A DNA stretch of 39,238 nucleotides from Kiloniellaceae bacterium (GCA_021776175.1 JAJFGJ010000013.1:1-39238), one strand, 5' to 3'. Positions 8,303-16,971 are shown, numbered from the stretch's first letter. Numbers and translations are program-made. Notes: generated from the sequence alone by a model not told the origin.

Positions 8303-8989
8303 TCAAGACTTTTCGAACGGCCGGGCCGGATTGCCGATAACGGTGGTGAAGGGCGGCACATCTTTAGTCACGACGGCGCCCATCCCCACTACCGCGCCCT
8401 CGCCAATAGTCAGCGGCTTGCCTTCGCGGCCCTGTTTAATGATCGCGCTTGTGCCGATATAGGCATGATCGCCTATGCGCACATTGCCATTGCAGTGGAC
8501 CCGGGGCGCGAAGGTGACGTAGTCGCCGATCACACAATCATGCGCGACATAGGAGTATATGTTCGCGTGGAAGTATTTCCCGATCTTGGCGTTCGATGTG
8601 ACGATTGTATTGGCACAGAGAATAGCGCCCTCGGCGATTTCGTTATGGTCGTAAACGATCGATTCCGCGGCTCTGAGGCCCAACGGCTCCGCCCCCGCCT
8701 TCACACAGCGCCCGGCATGACCTTCCCTGGCTTTCGAATCGGCGACGGCGATATTAAAGAATTTCCTGCCGCACTCCATGGTCAGGAATTCGTCCTCGCC
8801 GATCGTGGCCACACCGTTGATGGACGATGTCTTCGGCGTCTTATCGACAAAGTAGACCTCCACGGACGGCCATTTTTCACCGCGCGCCAAGTTCGACAAG
8901 AACGCCCTCGCGAATGGCATGACCTCACGCGCGAACCCGCCGGTGCCCAATAGGCCGAATACGACTCCCGAAGGGGGTTTAACCGCCAT
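8303..8989 (-). CDS. legH: Sugar N-acetyltransferase (NeuD/PglD/LegH family)
   Basis: A 228-aa acyltransferase expected to acetylate the 4-amino group of the UDP- or GDP-linked amino sugar made by LegC. The N-terminus is a PglD-like Rossmann half (GLLGTGGFAREV near residues 11-22). The C-terminal half is a left-handed beta helix of hexapeptide repeats (about residues 120-215) with the likely catalytic His in YVAHDCVIGDY. The protein ends in the family's typical VIGNPARPF segment. It lies 90 bp upstream of hisF on the same strand and diverges from legG. A NeuD-type O-acetyltransferase role is the alternative. Confidence 0.8.
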   Translation of the reverse strand: MAVKPPSGVVFGLLGTGGFAREVMPFARAFLSNLARGEKWPSVEVYFVDKTPKTSSINGVATIGEDEFLTMECGRKFFNIAVADSKAREGHAGRCVKAGAEPLGLRAAESIVYDHNEIAEGAILCANTIVTSNAKIGKYFHANIYSYVAHDCVIGDYVTFAPRVHCNGNVRIGDHAYIGTSAIIKQGREGKPLTIGEGAVVGMGAVVTKDVPPFTTVIGNPARPFEKS

Positions 8990-9054
8990 TCATAGGCTTT
9001 CCATCTATGCGGGCTATGTCGTTCCGCGAGGACACAAGAGTATTTCGGACATGA

Positions 9055-9069
9055 TTAACGGAGTATTTA
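9055..9069 (+). promoter_or_regulatory. Possible CtrA-like box in the legH/legG divergent region
   Basis: TTAA-N7-TTTA (TTAACGGAGTATTTA) differs at one base from the CtrA consensus TTAA-N7-TTAA. It sits between the divergent legH and legG genes, about 60 bp before the legG start. The same variant occurs upstream of fliF. Weak on its own. Confidence 0.3.
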
Positions 9070-9127
9070 TCGTTTCGGCCAAATCCTGTCGCCAGCGTTA
9101 ATGCAGGCGAAGAAAGTAGGAAACAAG

Positions 9128-10303
9128 GTGAAGCGGGTCTGTGTCGTTTCGGTCGCGCGCTCCGACTATGGGCTCTATCGGCCCTTGCTGCGCTTGCTGG
9201 AGGACAGCAAGGACTTCGATTTGCAGTTGATCGCCGCGGCGATGCACCTCGCCTCCGACTTTGGCGACACGCTCGATGAGATCCTCGAGGACGGTTTCGA
9301 GATCGCGGCGCGGGTGGAGATGACGCCGGAAACCGACACGCCCCAGGCAATAGCAAGATCCATGGGCCGGGGCACAGCCGGTTTCGCGGACGCCTTCGCC
9401 CGCCTGGAACCCGACTTTCTCGTCGTGCTCGGCGACCGCTATGAGATGCATGCAGCGGCCGTGGCGGCGGTCCCGTTTCTCATCCCCACGATTCATATCG
9501 CCGGCGGCGCGGTGACCACGGGGGTGATCGACGACGCCTTCCGTCATGCCATGACCAAGCTCGCCAGCATTCACTTCGTGGAAACCGAGAACCACGCTTC
9601 CCGGGTTATCCAGATGGGAGAAGAACCCTGGCGGGTGACCGTCGTTGGGGCCCTGGGATTGGATAGCCTGGCAACGGCGCGACTGCTGACGCCGGACCGT
9701 TTTCAGGACCGTTTCGGAATACCTCTGACACCCGACCAGCCGCCCCTGCTCGCGACCTTTCATCCGGTCACGCGCGAATTCATGCAAACCCGCGATCACA
9801 TGCAGGCCTTCTTGGGCGCGATTGAGGAAAGCGGCTTGCCGGTCGTCTTCACCTATCCCAACGCCGATACCGGCAGCCAGATCATCATCGAGATGATCGA
9901 GGCCTATGTGGCATCGCGGCCGGGCGCTTGGGTGGTGCCGCACCTGGGCACTCAGGGGTACTTCAGCCTCATGGCCATGGCCGCGGCCATGGTCGGCAAT
10001 TCTTCCAGCGGACTGGTCGAGGCGACATCCTTCAAACTTCCGGTGGTCAACGTCGGCCGCCGTCAGGACGGCCGCCTTGCCCCACCCAATGTCATCACCA
10101 CGGGGTCCGCGAAAGAGGACATTCTCCAGGGTATCCGTGAGGCGGTTTCGACCGGGTTCCGCGCCGGGTTGGCCTCTCTCGTCAATCCCTACGGCGACGG
10201 CCGCGCGATGGAACGCATGGTCTCGATTCTGCGGCAAACCGACCCGAAAGACCCCCGGCTTATCGCGAAGTCCTTCCACGACCTGCCACCTTGCGAACCC
10301 TAG
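9128..10303 (+). CDS. legG: Hydrolysing NDP-sugar 2-epimerase (NeuC/LegG family)
   Basis: Removes the nucleotide and inverts C2 of the di-N-acetylated 6-deoxy sugar, giving the hexose used by LegI. It is 391 aa. The N-terminus reads KRVCVVSVARSDYG, matching the NeuC start (usual motif TRADYG). IAGGAVTTGVIDDAFRHAM and a C-terminal GNSSSGLVEA (nucleotide site) are family motifs. An ATG 27 bases earlier is in frame, but the GTG has AGGA six bases upstream and matches the family N-terminus, so I start there. It is the only plus-strand gene between 5410 and 16734, and its last 44 bases overlap the convergent legF. Confidence 0.88.
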   Translation: MKRVCVVSVARSDYGLYRPLLRLLEDSKDFDLQLIAAAMHLASDFGDTLDEILEDGFEIAARVEMTPETDTPQAIARSMGRGTAGFADAFARLEPDFLVVLGDRYEMHAAAVAAVPFLIPTIHIAGGAVTTGVIDDAFRHAMTKLASIHFVETENHASRVIQMGEEPWRVTVVGALGLDSLATARLLTPDRFQDRFGIPLTPDQPPLLATFHPVTREFMQTRDHMQAFLGAIEESGLPVVFTYPNADTGSQIIIEMIEAYVASRPGAWVVPHLGTQGYFSLMAMAAAMVGNSSSGLVEATSFKLPVVNVGRRQDGRLAPPNVITTGSAKEDILQGIREAVSTGFRAGLASLVNPYGDGRAMERMVSILRQTDPKDPRLIAKSFHDLPPCEP

Positions 10304-11030
10304 GGCTTGGCGCGTCCGCGCCGAGATCTTCGCCGCCCCGCTCAAGCCATGACGCGACCGCTTCGGCCATAACCAAGTCGAACTCACTGTCGATGTCGAG
10401 CGAGCGCTCCTCGGCCATGATGTAGGCGGCCGTCTCGGGTGAGACAAAGCCGGGTTGCTTGACGATCCAGTCGCAGCGGGCAGCGAAAACCGCGCCGTTG
10501 GGCGCGACGGCCGGCGGCAACTCCTGGCGGCGCGGGACCAGATAGTGTTCGGGCATGAGAGGCTTCATCCGCCCCTCGCCATCCAGCTCGAAACTCCAGT
10601 GCGGCGGCTTGGCGGGACGGCAAACGGACACGCAGGCCGGGGCCCCGGACGCGGCGCAAAGCCGCACCGCGCCGTCGATGTCGGCGCCGGTTCGAAATGG
10701 CGAGGTCGGCTGCAAAAGCACGATGAAATCGTACCGCTCCGGCAGGGTTTCCAGCGCGTGGCGCACCACGTCCATGGAACCCGCTTCGGCGGTCGCCAGT
10801 TCGGCCGGGCGCACGAAGGGCACCTCGCAGCCGAGCAGGATGGCGGCCTGAATGATTTCCGGATCGTCGGACGACAGCACCACGCGGTCCAGGCAGGATG
10901 CCGCGCGCGCCGCTTCCACGCTCCGGGCGATCAGGGATTTCCCGCCGACCTCGCGCAGGTTCTTGCGGTGTACCCCTTGCGAGCCGCCGCGCGCGGTAAT
11001 CAGACCAAGGACCGAGAGATCGCCGATCAT
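10260..11030 (-). CDS. legF: CMP-nonulosonate cytidylyltransferase (NeuA/LegF family)
   Basis: Activates the nonulosonate with CTP to give CMP-legionaminate, the donor for flagellin glycosylation. It is 256 aa. The nucleotide-binding signature LITARGGSQGVHRKN lies near residues 9-23, SSDDPEI near 53-59 and QPTSPFR near 106-112, all typical of the family. Its ATG overlaps the legC stop codon by four bases (ATGA), indicating translational coupling. Its 3' end overlaps the convergent legG by 44 bp. Confidence 0.9.
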   Translation of the reverse strand: MIGDLSVLGLITARGGSQGVHRKNLREVGGKSLIARSVEAARAASCLDRVVLSSDDPEIIQAAILLGCEVPFVRPAELATAEAGSMDVVRHALETLPERYDFIVLLQPTSPFRTGADIDGAVRLCAASGAPACVSVCRPAKPPHWSFELDGEGRMKPLMPEHYLVPRRQELPPAVAPNGAVFAARCDWIVKQPGFVSPETAAYIMAEERSLDIDSEFDLVMAEAVASWLERGGEDLGADAPSPRVRKVAGRGRTSR

Positions 11031-12241
11031 GACTCTAGACTGTCCCGCAAGGCCGCGATCACGCGCGACTGCGCGGCCTCGCTCAGACCGGTCGAACAGG
11101 GTAGCGACAGAACCTCGCCATGAAGCCGCTCGGCAACTTCGCCGCCCAGGATCTCGGCCCCGGCGTGGGCCGGGCTGAGATGCAGGGGCTGCCAGAAAAA
11201 CCGGGTGTCGATACCGGCGGCGCGCAGGCGGCGGCGCAATTCCCGTGAATCGCAGGTCGCGCGCGCCGGGTCGATGCGGATGCTGTAAAGCCAGAACGCG
11301 CTTTTAGCCCAGGGTTCTTCCGGCATGAGCGAGAGACCCGGCAAGCCGTCCAGGGCCTCGGCGTAGCGGGCCGCGATCCGGCGCTTGGCGAACAGAAATT
11401 CTTCGAGTTGTTCGAGCTGCGCACAGCCCATGGCGGCCTGAATGTTGGTCAGGCGGTAGTTGAAGCCGACATGTTCATGAATACCTTCGTCCGCGTCGTC
11501 CTTGGCGGTGGTGGTCAGGTAGCGGACCCGCTCGGCCAAGGCCGCGTCCTCGGTCGTCACCATGCCGCCGCCGCCGGTGGTCATGACCTTGTTGCCGTTA
11601 AAGCTGAAGCAGGCCAGGCGCCCGAAGCGGCCCACATGGCGGCCGCGATAGGTGGCGCCCAAGGATTCCGCCGCGTCCTCGATCACCGGAAGATCGAACT
11701 TCGCGGCGGCCGCCAGAAGCGGGTCCAGATCGACCGGATGGCCGAGCACGTGGACCGCCAGGATCGCGCCTATCCGCCGGCCGCTGCGCGGGTTGCGCAG
11801 CACGCCGCCGGACCAGTGGCATTGACGCTCCAAAAATTCGACTGCCCGCGCGGTATCCATTTGCCAGGCGCGCGGTTCGGCGTCCACGAAAACCGGCCAG
11901 GCTCCGGCATAACGCACGGCGTTGGCCGGCGCGATGAAGGTGAAGCTGGGCATCAGAACCTCGTCGTCCGGCAAAACCCCGGCGGCGAGCAAGGCGACAT
12001 GCAGCGCCGCCGTGCCGCTCGCGGTCGCGACCGCATGCCCGGCGCCCAGGTAGCGCGCGAAGTCCCCCTCGAAACGATCCACGAAGGACCCGACCGAGGA
12101 CACCCAGCCGCTATCCAGGCACTCCTTGACATAGGTCCACTCGTTACCGCCGATTGCCGGCTCCGCCAGGGGAATCGGCGGCCGGGACGATGGCTCGGCG
12201 GGCGCGTTAATCGCGGGCGGGCGTTTCAAGGGCTGGTTCAT
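11027..12241 (-). CDS. legC: PLP-dependent sugar 4-aminotransferase (LegC/PglE family)
   Basis: Transfers an amino group to C4 of the 4-keto-6-deoxy sugar nucleotide made by LegB. It is 404 aa and belongs to the DegT/DnrJ/EryC1 family. It shows SGWVSSVGSFV near residues 44-54, SGTAALHVAL near 75-84, IEDAAESLGA near 187-196 with Asp189, and the PLP lysine Lys218 in FSFNGNKVMTTGGGG. The SSVG segment near the N-terminus is characteristic of LegC enzymes. It follows legB by 54 bp and overlaps legF by four bases. Confidence 0.9.
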   Translation of the reverse strand: MNQPLKRPPAINAPAEPSSRPPIPLAEPAIGGNEWTYVKECLDSGWVSSVGSFVDRFEGDFARYLGAGHAVATASGTAALHVALLAAGVLPDDEVLMPSFTFIAPANAVRYAGAWPVFVDAEPRAWQMDTARAVEFLERQCHWSGGVLRNPRSGRRIGAILAVHVLGHPVDLDPLLAAAAKFDLPVIEDAAESLGATYRGRHVGRFGRLACFSFNGNKVMTTGGGGMVTTEDAALAERVRYLTTTAKDDADEGIHEHVGFNYRLTNIQAAMGCAQLEQLEEFLFAKRRIAARYAEALDGLPGLSLMPEEPWAKSAFWLYSIRIDPARATCDSRELRRRLRAAGIDTRFFWQPLHLSPAHAGAEILGGEVAERLHGEVLSLPCSTGLSEAAQSRVIAALRDSLES

Positions 12242-12295
12242 GTTCGCGATACCCCCGGAGCCCCCAGGGCACCTCGTCCAAGAGGAGTCGGCGCA

Positions 12296-13303
12296 TCACA
12301 CATTGTAAATACCGGCCTTATATTTCCCGAGATTCCTAGGGTCGGCGAACCATTCCACGGTTCGCGCCAAACCGTCGCGCAGCGTCACGCGCGGTTCAAA
12401 TCCGGTCAGTTCGCGGATCAGGCTATTGTCGCACCGAAGCCGGAACACTTCGGAGGTCTCCGGGCGGAGCCGTTCGGATTGTTCCAGGATTTCAATATCG
12501 CTGCCCATGATCTCCTTGATCGCCGCAGCGGTTTCGCCGATGGAAATTTCCCGATTGGAGCCGATATTGACGGCCTTGCCCAAGGCGGCGTCGCAGGCGG
12601 CCAGGGCCACAAGCCCGGCACAGGTATCCTCGACATAGGTGAAATCCCGGGTTGGCCGGGTATCGCCCAGTTTCAACCGCCGCGCGCCGGCGGCGATCTG
12701 CGCAATGATGGTGGGAATCACCGCGCGTGCGGATTGGCGCGGCCCAAAGGTGTTGAACGGCCGGGCGATGGTCAAGGGAAGGGCGAAGGCGTGGCGATAG
12801 CTCATGGCCATGGCGTCGGCGCCGATCTTGCTGGCGCTATAGGGCGATTGCGGTTGCAGCGGGTGCTCCTCGCTAATCGGCACCTCGCGCGCGGTGCCAT
12901 AGACCTCGCTGGTCGAGGTATGAACGACTCTCGCGACCCCGGCTTCCAAGGCCGCCTGGCAGATATTGAGCGTCCCGGTGATGTTGGTCTCGACGTAAGT
13001 CTGAGGCGCGACGTAGGAATAAGGAATGGCGATCAGCGATGCCAAGTGGAAAACAATATCGATGTCCTTGACCAGGGCTTGGCAGAAAAAGGGATCGCGC
13101 ACATCGCCGGTCCGAACTTCCATGGCCTCGCCGCGATCTATGTCCTCGAGCCAGCCCCAGTTGTTGAAGGAATTGTATTGCGCCAAGGCGCGAACGCGGC
13201 AGCCGTGCGTCATCAAGGTTTCGCAAAGATGCGACCCGATGAAACCGTCGGCGCCGGTCACCAGGATATTCTTGCCGAACAGCGGGTTCGAGGGCTCGTT
13301 CAT
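12296..13303 (-). CDS. legB: NDP-sugar 4,6-dehydratase (LegB, extended SDR)
   Basis: Converts the GDP- or UDP-linked N-acetylglucosamine to the 4-keto-6-deoxy intermediate using NAD(P). It is 335 aa. The Rossmann motif GADGFIGS is at residues 17-24, followed by YNSFNNWGWL, which is distinctive of LegB. TSEVYG is at 131-136 and the catalytic pair Tyr155/Lys159 lies in SPYSASK. Its start overlaps the ptmE-like stop codon by four bases, so these genes are translationally coupled. PseB-type pseudaminate dehydratases lack this N-terminal signature, so the pathway is assigned to legionaminate. Confidence 0.9.
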   Translation of the reverse strand: MNEPSNPLFGKNILVTGADGFIGSHLCETLMTHGCRVRALAQYNSFNNWGWLEDIDRGEAMEVRTGDVRDPFFCQALVKDIDIVFHLASLIAIPYSYVAPQTYVETNITGTLNICQAALEAGVARVVHTSTSEVYGTAREVPISEEHPLQPQSPYSASKIGADAMAMSYRHAFALPLTIARPFNTFGPRQSARAVIPTIIAQIAAGARRLKLGDTRPTRDFTYVEDTCAGLVALAACDAALGKAVNIGSNREISIGETAAAIKEIMGSDIEILEQSERLRPETSEVFRLRCDNSLIRELTGFEPRVTLRDGLARTVEWFADPRNLGKYKAGIYNV

Positions 13304-14517
13304 GCGCTGAGCTTTCCCGAGGCAACATCGTGCTGCGCCCGCTCATAGTCGTCGTGCTGTCCGATATCGAGCCAATACTCATGAATCGGAAAGCTTACGA
13401 CCCTGTGGCCCTCGTCGATGAGAACGCCGATCAGATCGGTCATGTCGAAGCGGCGGCCTTCGGGTATGTGCCGGCAAACCCCGTTCTCCATGAGATAGAT
13501 GCCGGCATTGACGAAAAGTCCGACGCTTGGCTTTTCCCGGATCTCGCGGACCAGCGGACCCTCGCAATCGACGACCCCATAGGGCACGGTCATGGTGTAG
13601 TGGCGCACGCCGACCGTCAGGTCGGCTTTATGCTCGCGGTGATATTCCAACATGGCCGCGTAGTTGACGGTGGTCAGGATATCCCCGTTGATGACCAGAG
13701 ACGGCGCGTCGTCGTCGATCCGCATTTGGCGAAGCGCGCCGGCGGTGCCCAGGGGCTCGTCCTCGTGACTGTAGTGGACGTCCGCGTCGAAGGGGCTGCC
13801 GTCGCCGATAAATTCCTCGATCTTTTCAGCCTGAAAGTGGGTCGTGATGTTGATATGGCGGATCCCGGCGCCGCGCAGGCTTTCGATCGTGCGCTGAAGC
13901 AAGGGCCGGTCGCCGACCTGCAACATGGGTTTCGGGGTTTCCCGCGTCAGCGGCCTGAGCCGCATGCCGAGGCCTCCGGCCATGATCACGGCGCGCAAGG
14001 GCAGCCCCCGATCCTGAACGAAACGACTGAGCAGAGAAAGCGCGACCAAGCGGCCATTCTCGTCGGTCATCGGTATATGACGAACGACAGCTTCGCCCAT
14101 CAGGCGGAGAAGCTGCACCGCGGGAGTATCGTGAGGCGCAGTGATCGGCTTTTCATGGGCGCGCGGTATCCCATCGCCGAACAAGGTCTCGATGCGGTCG
14201 TTCAAGTCGATGCCGCGCAGGATCGCACGCCTGATATCGCCGTCGGTGACCGTGCCGATAAGCCTGCGCTTCGAATCCACAACCAGGACCAGCCCCTCGC
14301 CGTTGCGGTCGATCCGGGCGATGGCATTTTTGATGGTGATGTCGGGACTGGTACAGAAAGGTTCGATCTCCCGAATCGCCACGTCGGGGTTCATCGAAGA
14401 ACCGGCGGCGGGCATTAGAGACTCGAGCCCGTCGAAGGCGTCCGCGCGCGCGGCGCTTGTGTCCGCGCCCGCTTGAGCGGCCTTGCCGCCCGGATCCTGC
14501 ACCTTGGTCTTCGCCAT
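13300..14517 (-). CDS. ptmE: CBS-domain sugar-1-phosphate nucleotidyltransferase (PtmE-like)
   Basis: A 405-aa protein with two N-terminal CBS repeats (about residues 50-170, with TVTDGDIRRAIL) and a C-terminal nucleotidyltransferase domain with the signature AGGLGMRLRPLT...PKPML near residues 180-199. This fusion is that of PtmE, the glucosamine-1-phosphate guanylyltransferase that starts the GDP-linked legionaminate pathway in Campylobacter. That supports GDP-sugar intermediates here. The start has no clear Shine-Dalgarno site, and a later Met (residue 42) is an alternative just before the CBS region. It is the first gene of a coupled minus-strand run ptmE-legB-legC-legF. Confidence 0.82.
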   Translation of the reverse strand: MAKTKVQDPGGKAAQAGADTSAARADAFDGLESLMPAAGSSMNPDVAIREIEPFCTSPDITIKNAIARIDRNGEGLVLVVDSKRRLIGTVTDGDIRRAILRGIDLNDRIETLFGDGIPRAHEKPITAPHDTPAVQLLRLMGEAVVRHIPMTDENGRLVALSLLSRFVQDRGLPLRAVIMAGGLGMRLRPLTRETPKPMLQVGDRPLLQRTIESLRGAGIRHINITTHFQAEKIEEFIGDGSPFDADVHYSHEDEPLGTAGALRQMRIDDDAPSLVINGDILTTVNYAAMLEYHREHKADLTVGVRHYTMTVPYGVVDCEGPLVREIREKPSVGLFVNAGIYLMENGVCRHIPEGRRFDMTDLIGVLIDEGHRVVSFPIHEYWLDIGQHDDYERAQHDVASGKLSA

Positions 14518-14718
14518 GTGTTCGGCTCGTAGCCACTTTCCCTACCGCTCGTCGGCCTGGCGCGCAGGCCCCGGCAAAGCGGTATCCGGCTTGCCAGGCG
14601 GCAACCGCCGCGAACCGGGGCTACCGCCCCGGACAGTATCGGGACATTTATTAAGAAAGTTATTAATGTATTGAGAGAACTGGTTTTTTATGGCCCGGTC
14701 CGAGACCGGCGGCGAAGA
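14518..14718. other. Structured intergenic region between maf and ptmE
   Basis: A 201-bp gap on the minus-strand transcript between maf and ptmE. It holds consecutive inverted repeats: GGCCTG-5-CAGGCC (14554-14570), GGCGG-3-CCGCC (about 14597-14609), and CCGGGGC-4-GCCCCGG (14615-14632). An AT-rich stretch (14645-14692) follows. The hairpins would fall in the ptmE leader. None has a T-run, so they do not look like simple terminators. No sigma-54 promoter was found on either strand. Confidence 0.5.
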
Positions 14719-16734
14719 TCACGCAGGGGTCCCGTTGTCCCGAGCGTCATCCCGTTCCAAGGCCGTCTCCATCTCGTCCAGAAGCGCCCCCAGGCCCTCT
14801 CGAAGACGCGCGACCAGGGCCCTCAAACCTTCCGCGGCCATGCGGCGATAGGGGCCGTTCAAGCTGGGATCGCAAATACGGCGGTCGTACCAGGAGGCAC
14901 AGCCGACGGCTAATTGCAGGGTCCCGAACAGAAGCGAGGCGTTGGCCGGACTCCGGTACTCCATCGCCTGTATCGCATCGCAAAAATCTTGGAGCCAATC
15001 GACACCCGAGCCCGGATCCGCCGCCAAGGCCGCGAGTATCTCCTCCATACCGTCGAGGATCGTCTCGCTGTGCGCGCGGGTGTCCGATTCGTGCCATTGC
15101 TTGGTCCATAGCTCACGCCCGCAGCGGGCCAGGTTTTGGGTAACCTCACGTCCCAACGCGGCCCGGTCGATCGCGTTCTCCTGCAACTCGATAGCGCGTG
15201 CGACCTTCGGTATGGCCCCATCGATGCGGACGCCGTTGCTGCAATTATAGACCTTAACCGAGGGAAAGCTGCGCAAGGTGCTCTCGAGAACTTTACGCGA
15301 CCAATCCAAAATGTGATCCCCGGTGGCGGTGCCGCCGAAGTTTCCGGGATAGATCTGCGAGGGGACCTCAAGCTCTTCGAGCATACCGGCGCCGTAGACC
15401 GACTCGCGGGCGTGGAAACGGCCTTCCGACTTGCTGCCCATGTCGACGCCGAAGAAGTAGGTCTCGCGAAAACCAAGGCGGATGGACGACACCAACGCCG
15501 TGTTCGCCACCGTCGGCCCGGCGGGCCGTACCGCCGGAAAAGGTCCGCCGAAGACGTGCGTCGAGCTTACGCACTCTCTAAAGAAAAGTATCGTCCGGTC
15601 GAAAGCCCGGGCCAGATCCGGCTGAACCGTCGCCGAGGCAATGAGAGTCACGCCGCCGATGTCGAACTCCTCGGCGGTCATCCTTATGATCGCGACGTTC
15701 TCGACGCCGTTCTCCAGTTCGATGTGGAAGTCGGGCCGGATACCATGGGCCAAAAGCGTTCGCAGGCCGGTTCCTATCGACATCAGCACAGCCCGCCCGG
15801 CATGGGCGAGAATGAAGTCCAGGTCTTCCTCGACCGAGGGGCCGCTGCCGATAATGAACAAGGGCTCGTCGCGCTGCGGCAGGTACTCGCCCAGGACCTC
15901 GACCGGGCCAGAGGTCAGGTTGCCGGCCGCGTTCCGGCACATAACGCATTCGTCTTCGAAATAGCCCAGCCCCGAGACAGATAAGAAAAGGTCTTGCCGG
16001 ATCTGATCTATAGCCCGGTCGAGAATGACTGAGCCGTAGTTCGTGAACATGCCGACCCCGTCGAGCAGGGAGGGATTGTTGCCGCGCAGCACTTGGCCGG
16101 CCATGGCCGCGATCTCGGCCGGTTTCTGGCGGACGATCAAGCTGAAGCGCACGCCCCGCCGGTCGCCGATTTCGAACAACGTGGCCCAGTCCGTCACGAA
16201 AAGAGAATGGTACAGGTACTCTAGGTTCGGTTCGATCAGGATCGCGACCTTGGCTTCGGTTCGCTCGATCAAGGTCTGCAAGTGAAGGCCCAGGCCGATT
16301 CCAAAGACCAGCAGGAAATGACTGTTCGGCAAGGTCTGGGCGGGGTCGTAGGCGATTCCGGCATTCTTCATGCGCGCGCGCAGCGCCTCGCAAAAGTCGC
16401 CGGTCATGCCCATCATTTTCACCGGATCGGGTTCGTTGATGAATTCGCGGACCGGCGCCTTGGCGAACTGCTCGATCTGGGCGCCGGCGTGCGCGACCGC
16501 ATCCTGGCCATAGAGTCGCTGGCCTCTAAAACCGATGTCGATTCCACCATCCGGATCGACGATCAAATCGGTGTTGGGCACATCTATGGCGGCCAGCCGG
16601 TTATAGAGATAGGGCGCCCACTGCTTGATAGCGGCGAGGTTTTTCTGAAAGAAATCGTTGGTCTCTGGGGTCGCCTGCGATTCGGGGTTTTCCGAGACTT
16701 CCGATATTTCAGCGGTTGCTACCGATTCCGTCAC
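14719..16734 (-). CDS. maf: Motility accessory factor (Maf, DUF115) flagellin glycosyltransferase
   Basis: A 671-aa protein of the Maf/DUF115 family, members of which transfer nonulosonates to flagellin. The central domain begins with FIIGSGPSVEEDLDF (about residues 293-307). HGIRPDFHIELEN, GPTVANTALV and FFGVDMGSKSEGRFHA follow and are typical of the family. The flanking N- and C-terminal parts look like the helical flagellin-binding regions. I chose the GTG because AGGAAGG lies five bases upstream; an earlier in-frame GTG at 16812 has no such site. With the TPR-glycosyltransferase at 2307 there are two candidate flagellin transferases in the locus. Confidence 0.88.
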   Translation of the reverse strand: MTESVATAEISEVSENPESQATPETNDFFQKNLAAIKQWAPYLYNRLAAIDVPNTDLIVDPDGGIDIGFRGQRLYGQDAVAHAGAQIEQFAKAPVREFINEPDPVKMMGMTGDFCEALRARMKNAGIAYDPAQTLPNSHFLLVFGIGLGLHLQTLIERTEAKVAILIEPNLEYLYHSLFVTDWATLFEIGDRRGVRFSLIVRQKPAEIAAMAGQVLRGNNPSLLDGVGMFTNYGSVILDRAIDQIRQDLFLSVSGLGYFEDECVMCRNAAGNLTSGPVEVLGEYLPQRDEPLFIIGSGPSVEEDLDFILAHAGRAVLMSIGTGLRTLLAHGIRPDFHIELENGVENVAIIRMTAEEFDIGGVTLIASATVQPDLARAFDRTILFFRECVSSTHVFGGPFPAVRPAGPTVANTALVSSIRLGFRETYFFGVDMGSKSEGRFHARESVYGAGMLEELEVPSQIYPGNFGGTATGDHILDWSRKVLESTLRSFPSVKVYNCSNGVRIDGAIPKVARAIELQENAIDRAALGREVTQNLARCGRELWTKQWHESDTRAHSETILDGMEEILAALAADPGSGVDWLQDFCDAIQAMEYRSPANASLLFGTLQLAVGCASWYDRRICDPSLNGPYRRMAAEGLRALVARLREGLGALLDEMETALERDDARDNGTPA

Positions 16735-16906
16735 GCCGGCCTTCCTATCGCGATCCCTGGGCCGCCCCAGATGAGTTTTGTCCGGGTGGAGCACAAGTAA
16801 CGGGTGCCACACCCCGACGTTCGGCCCTATTTCCGCTCTAAGATTTCACGCCCGCAAAAGCGAAAGCCGGTACCGTTTATATGCGGTTTCCTTAGCACCT
16901 CCGTGT

Positions 16907-16921
16907 TTAACCGTTCCTTAA
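16907..16921 (+). promoter_or_regulatory. CtrA binding box upstream of flbT
   Basis: TTAAC-CGTTCC-TTAA is an exact TTAA-N7-TTAA match to the CtrA consensus. It lies 51 bp before the flbT start. CtrA itself is encoded in this window. The orientation with TTAAC on the plus strand favours control of flbT-flaF rather than of the divergent maf. Confidence 0.6.
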
Positions 16922-16971
16922 GAGCGTTTCTTTACCGTTGCCAAACTTATTTGACCGATCGGAACTTAGAC

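Noticed and set aside
7502..8953. 483-codon plus-strand open frame across hisF and legH
   Set aside because: It spans two real minus-strand genes and the gap between them; its composition is typical of an antisense frame.
9098..10447. 449-codon minus-strand open frame opposite legG
   Set aside because: Shadow of legG; no domain resemblance and it runs through the legF 3' end.
11408..13348. 646-codon plus-strand open frame across legC and legB
   Set aside because: Antisense to two strongly supported enzymes; no recognisable domain.
14651..14666. TTAA pair upstream of ptmE as a CtrA box
   Set aside because: The spacer is eight bases rather than seven and the region is simply AT-rich.
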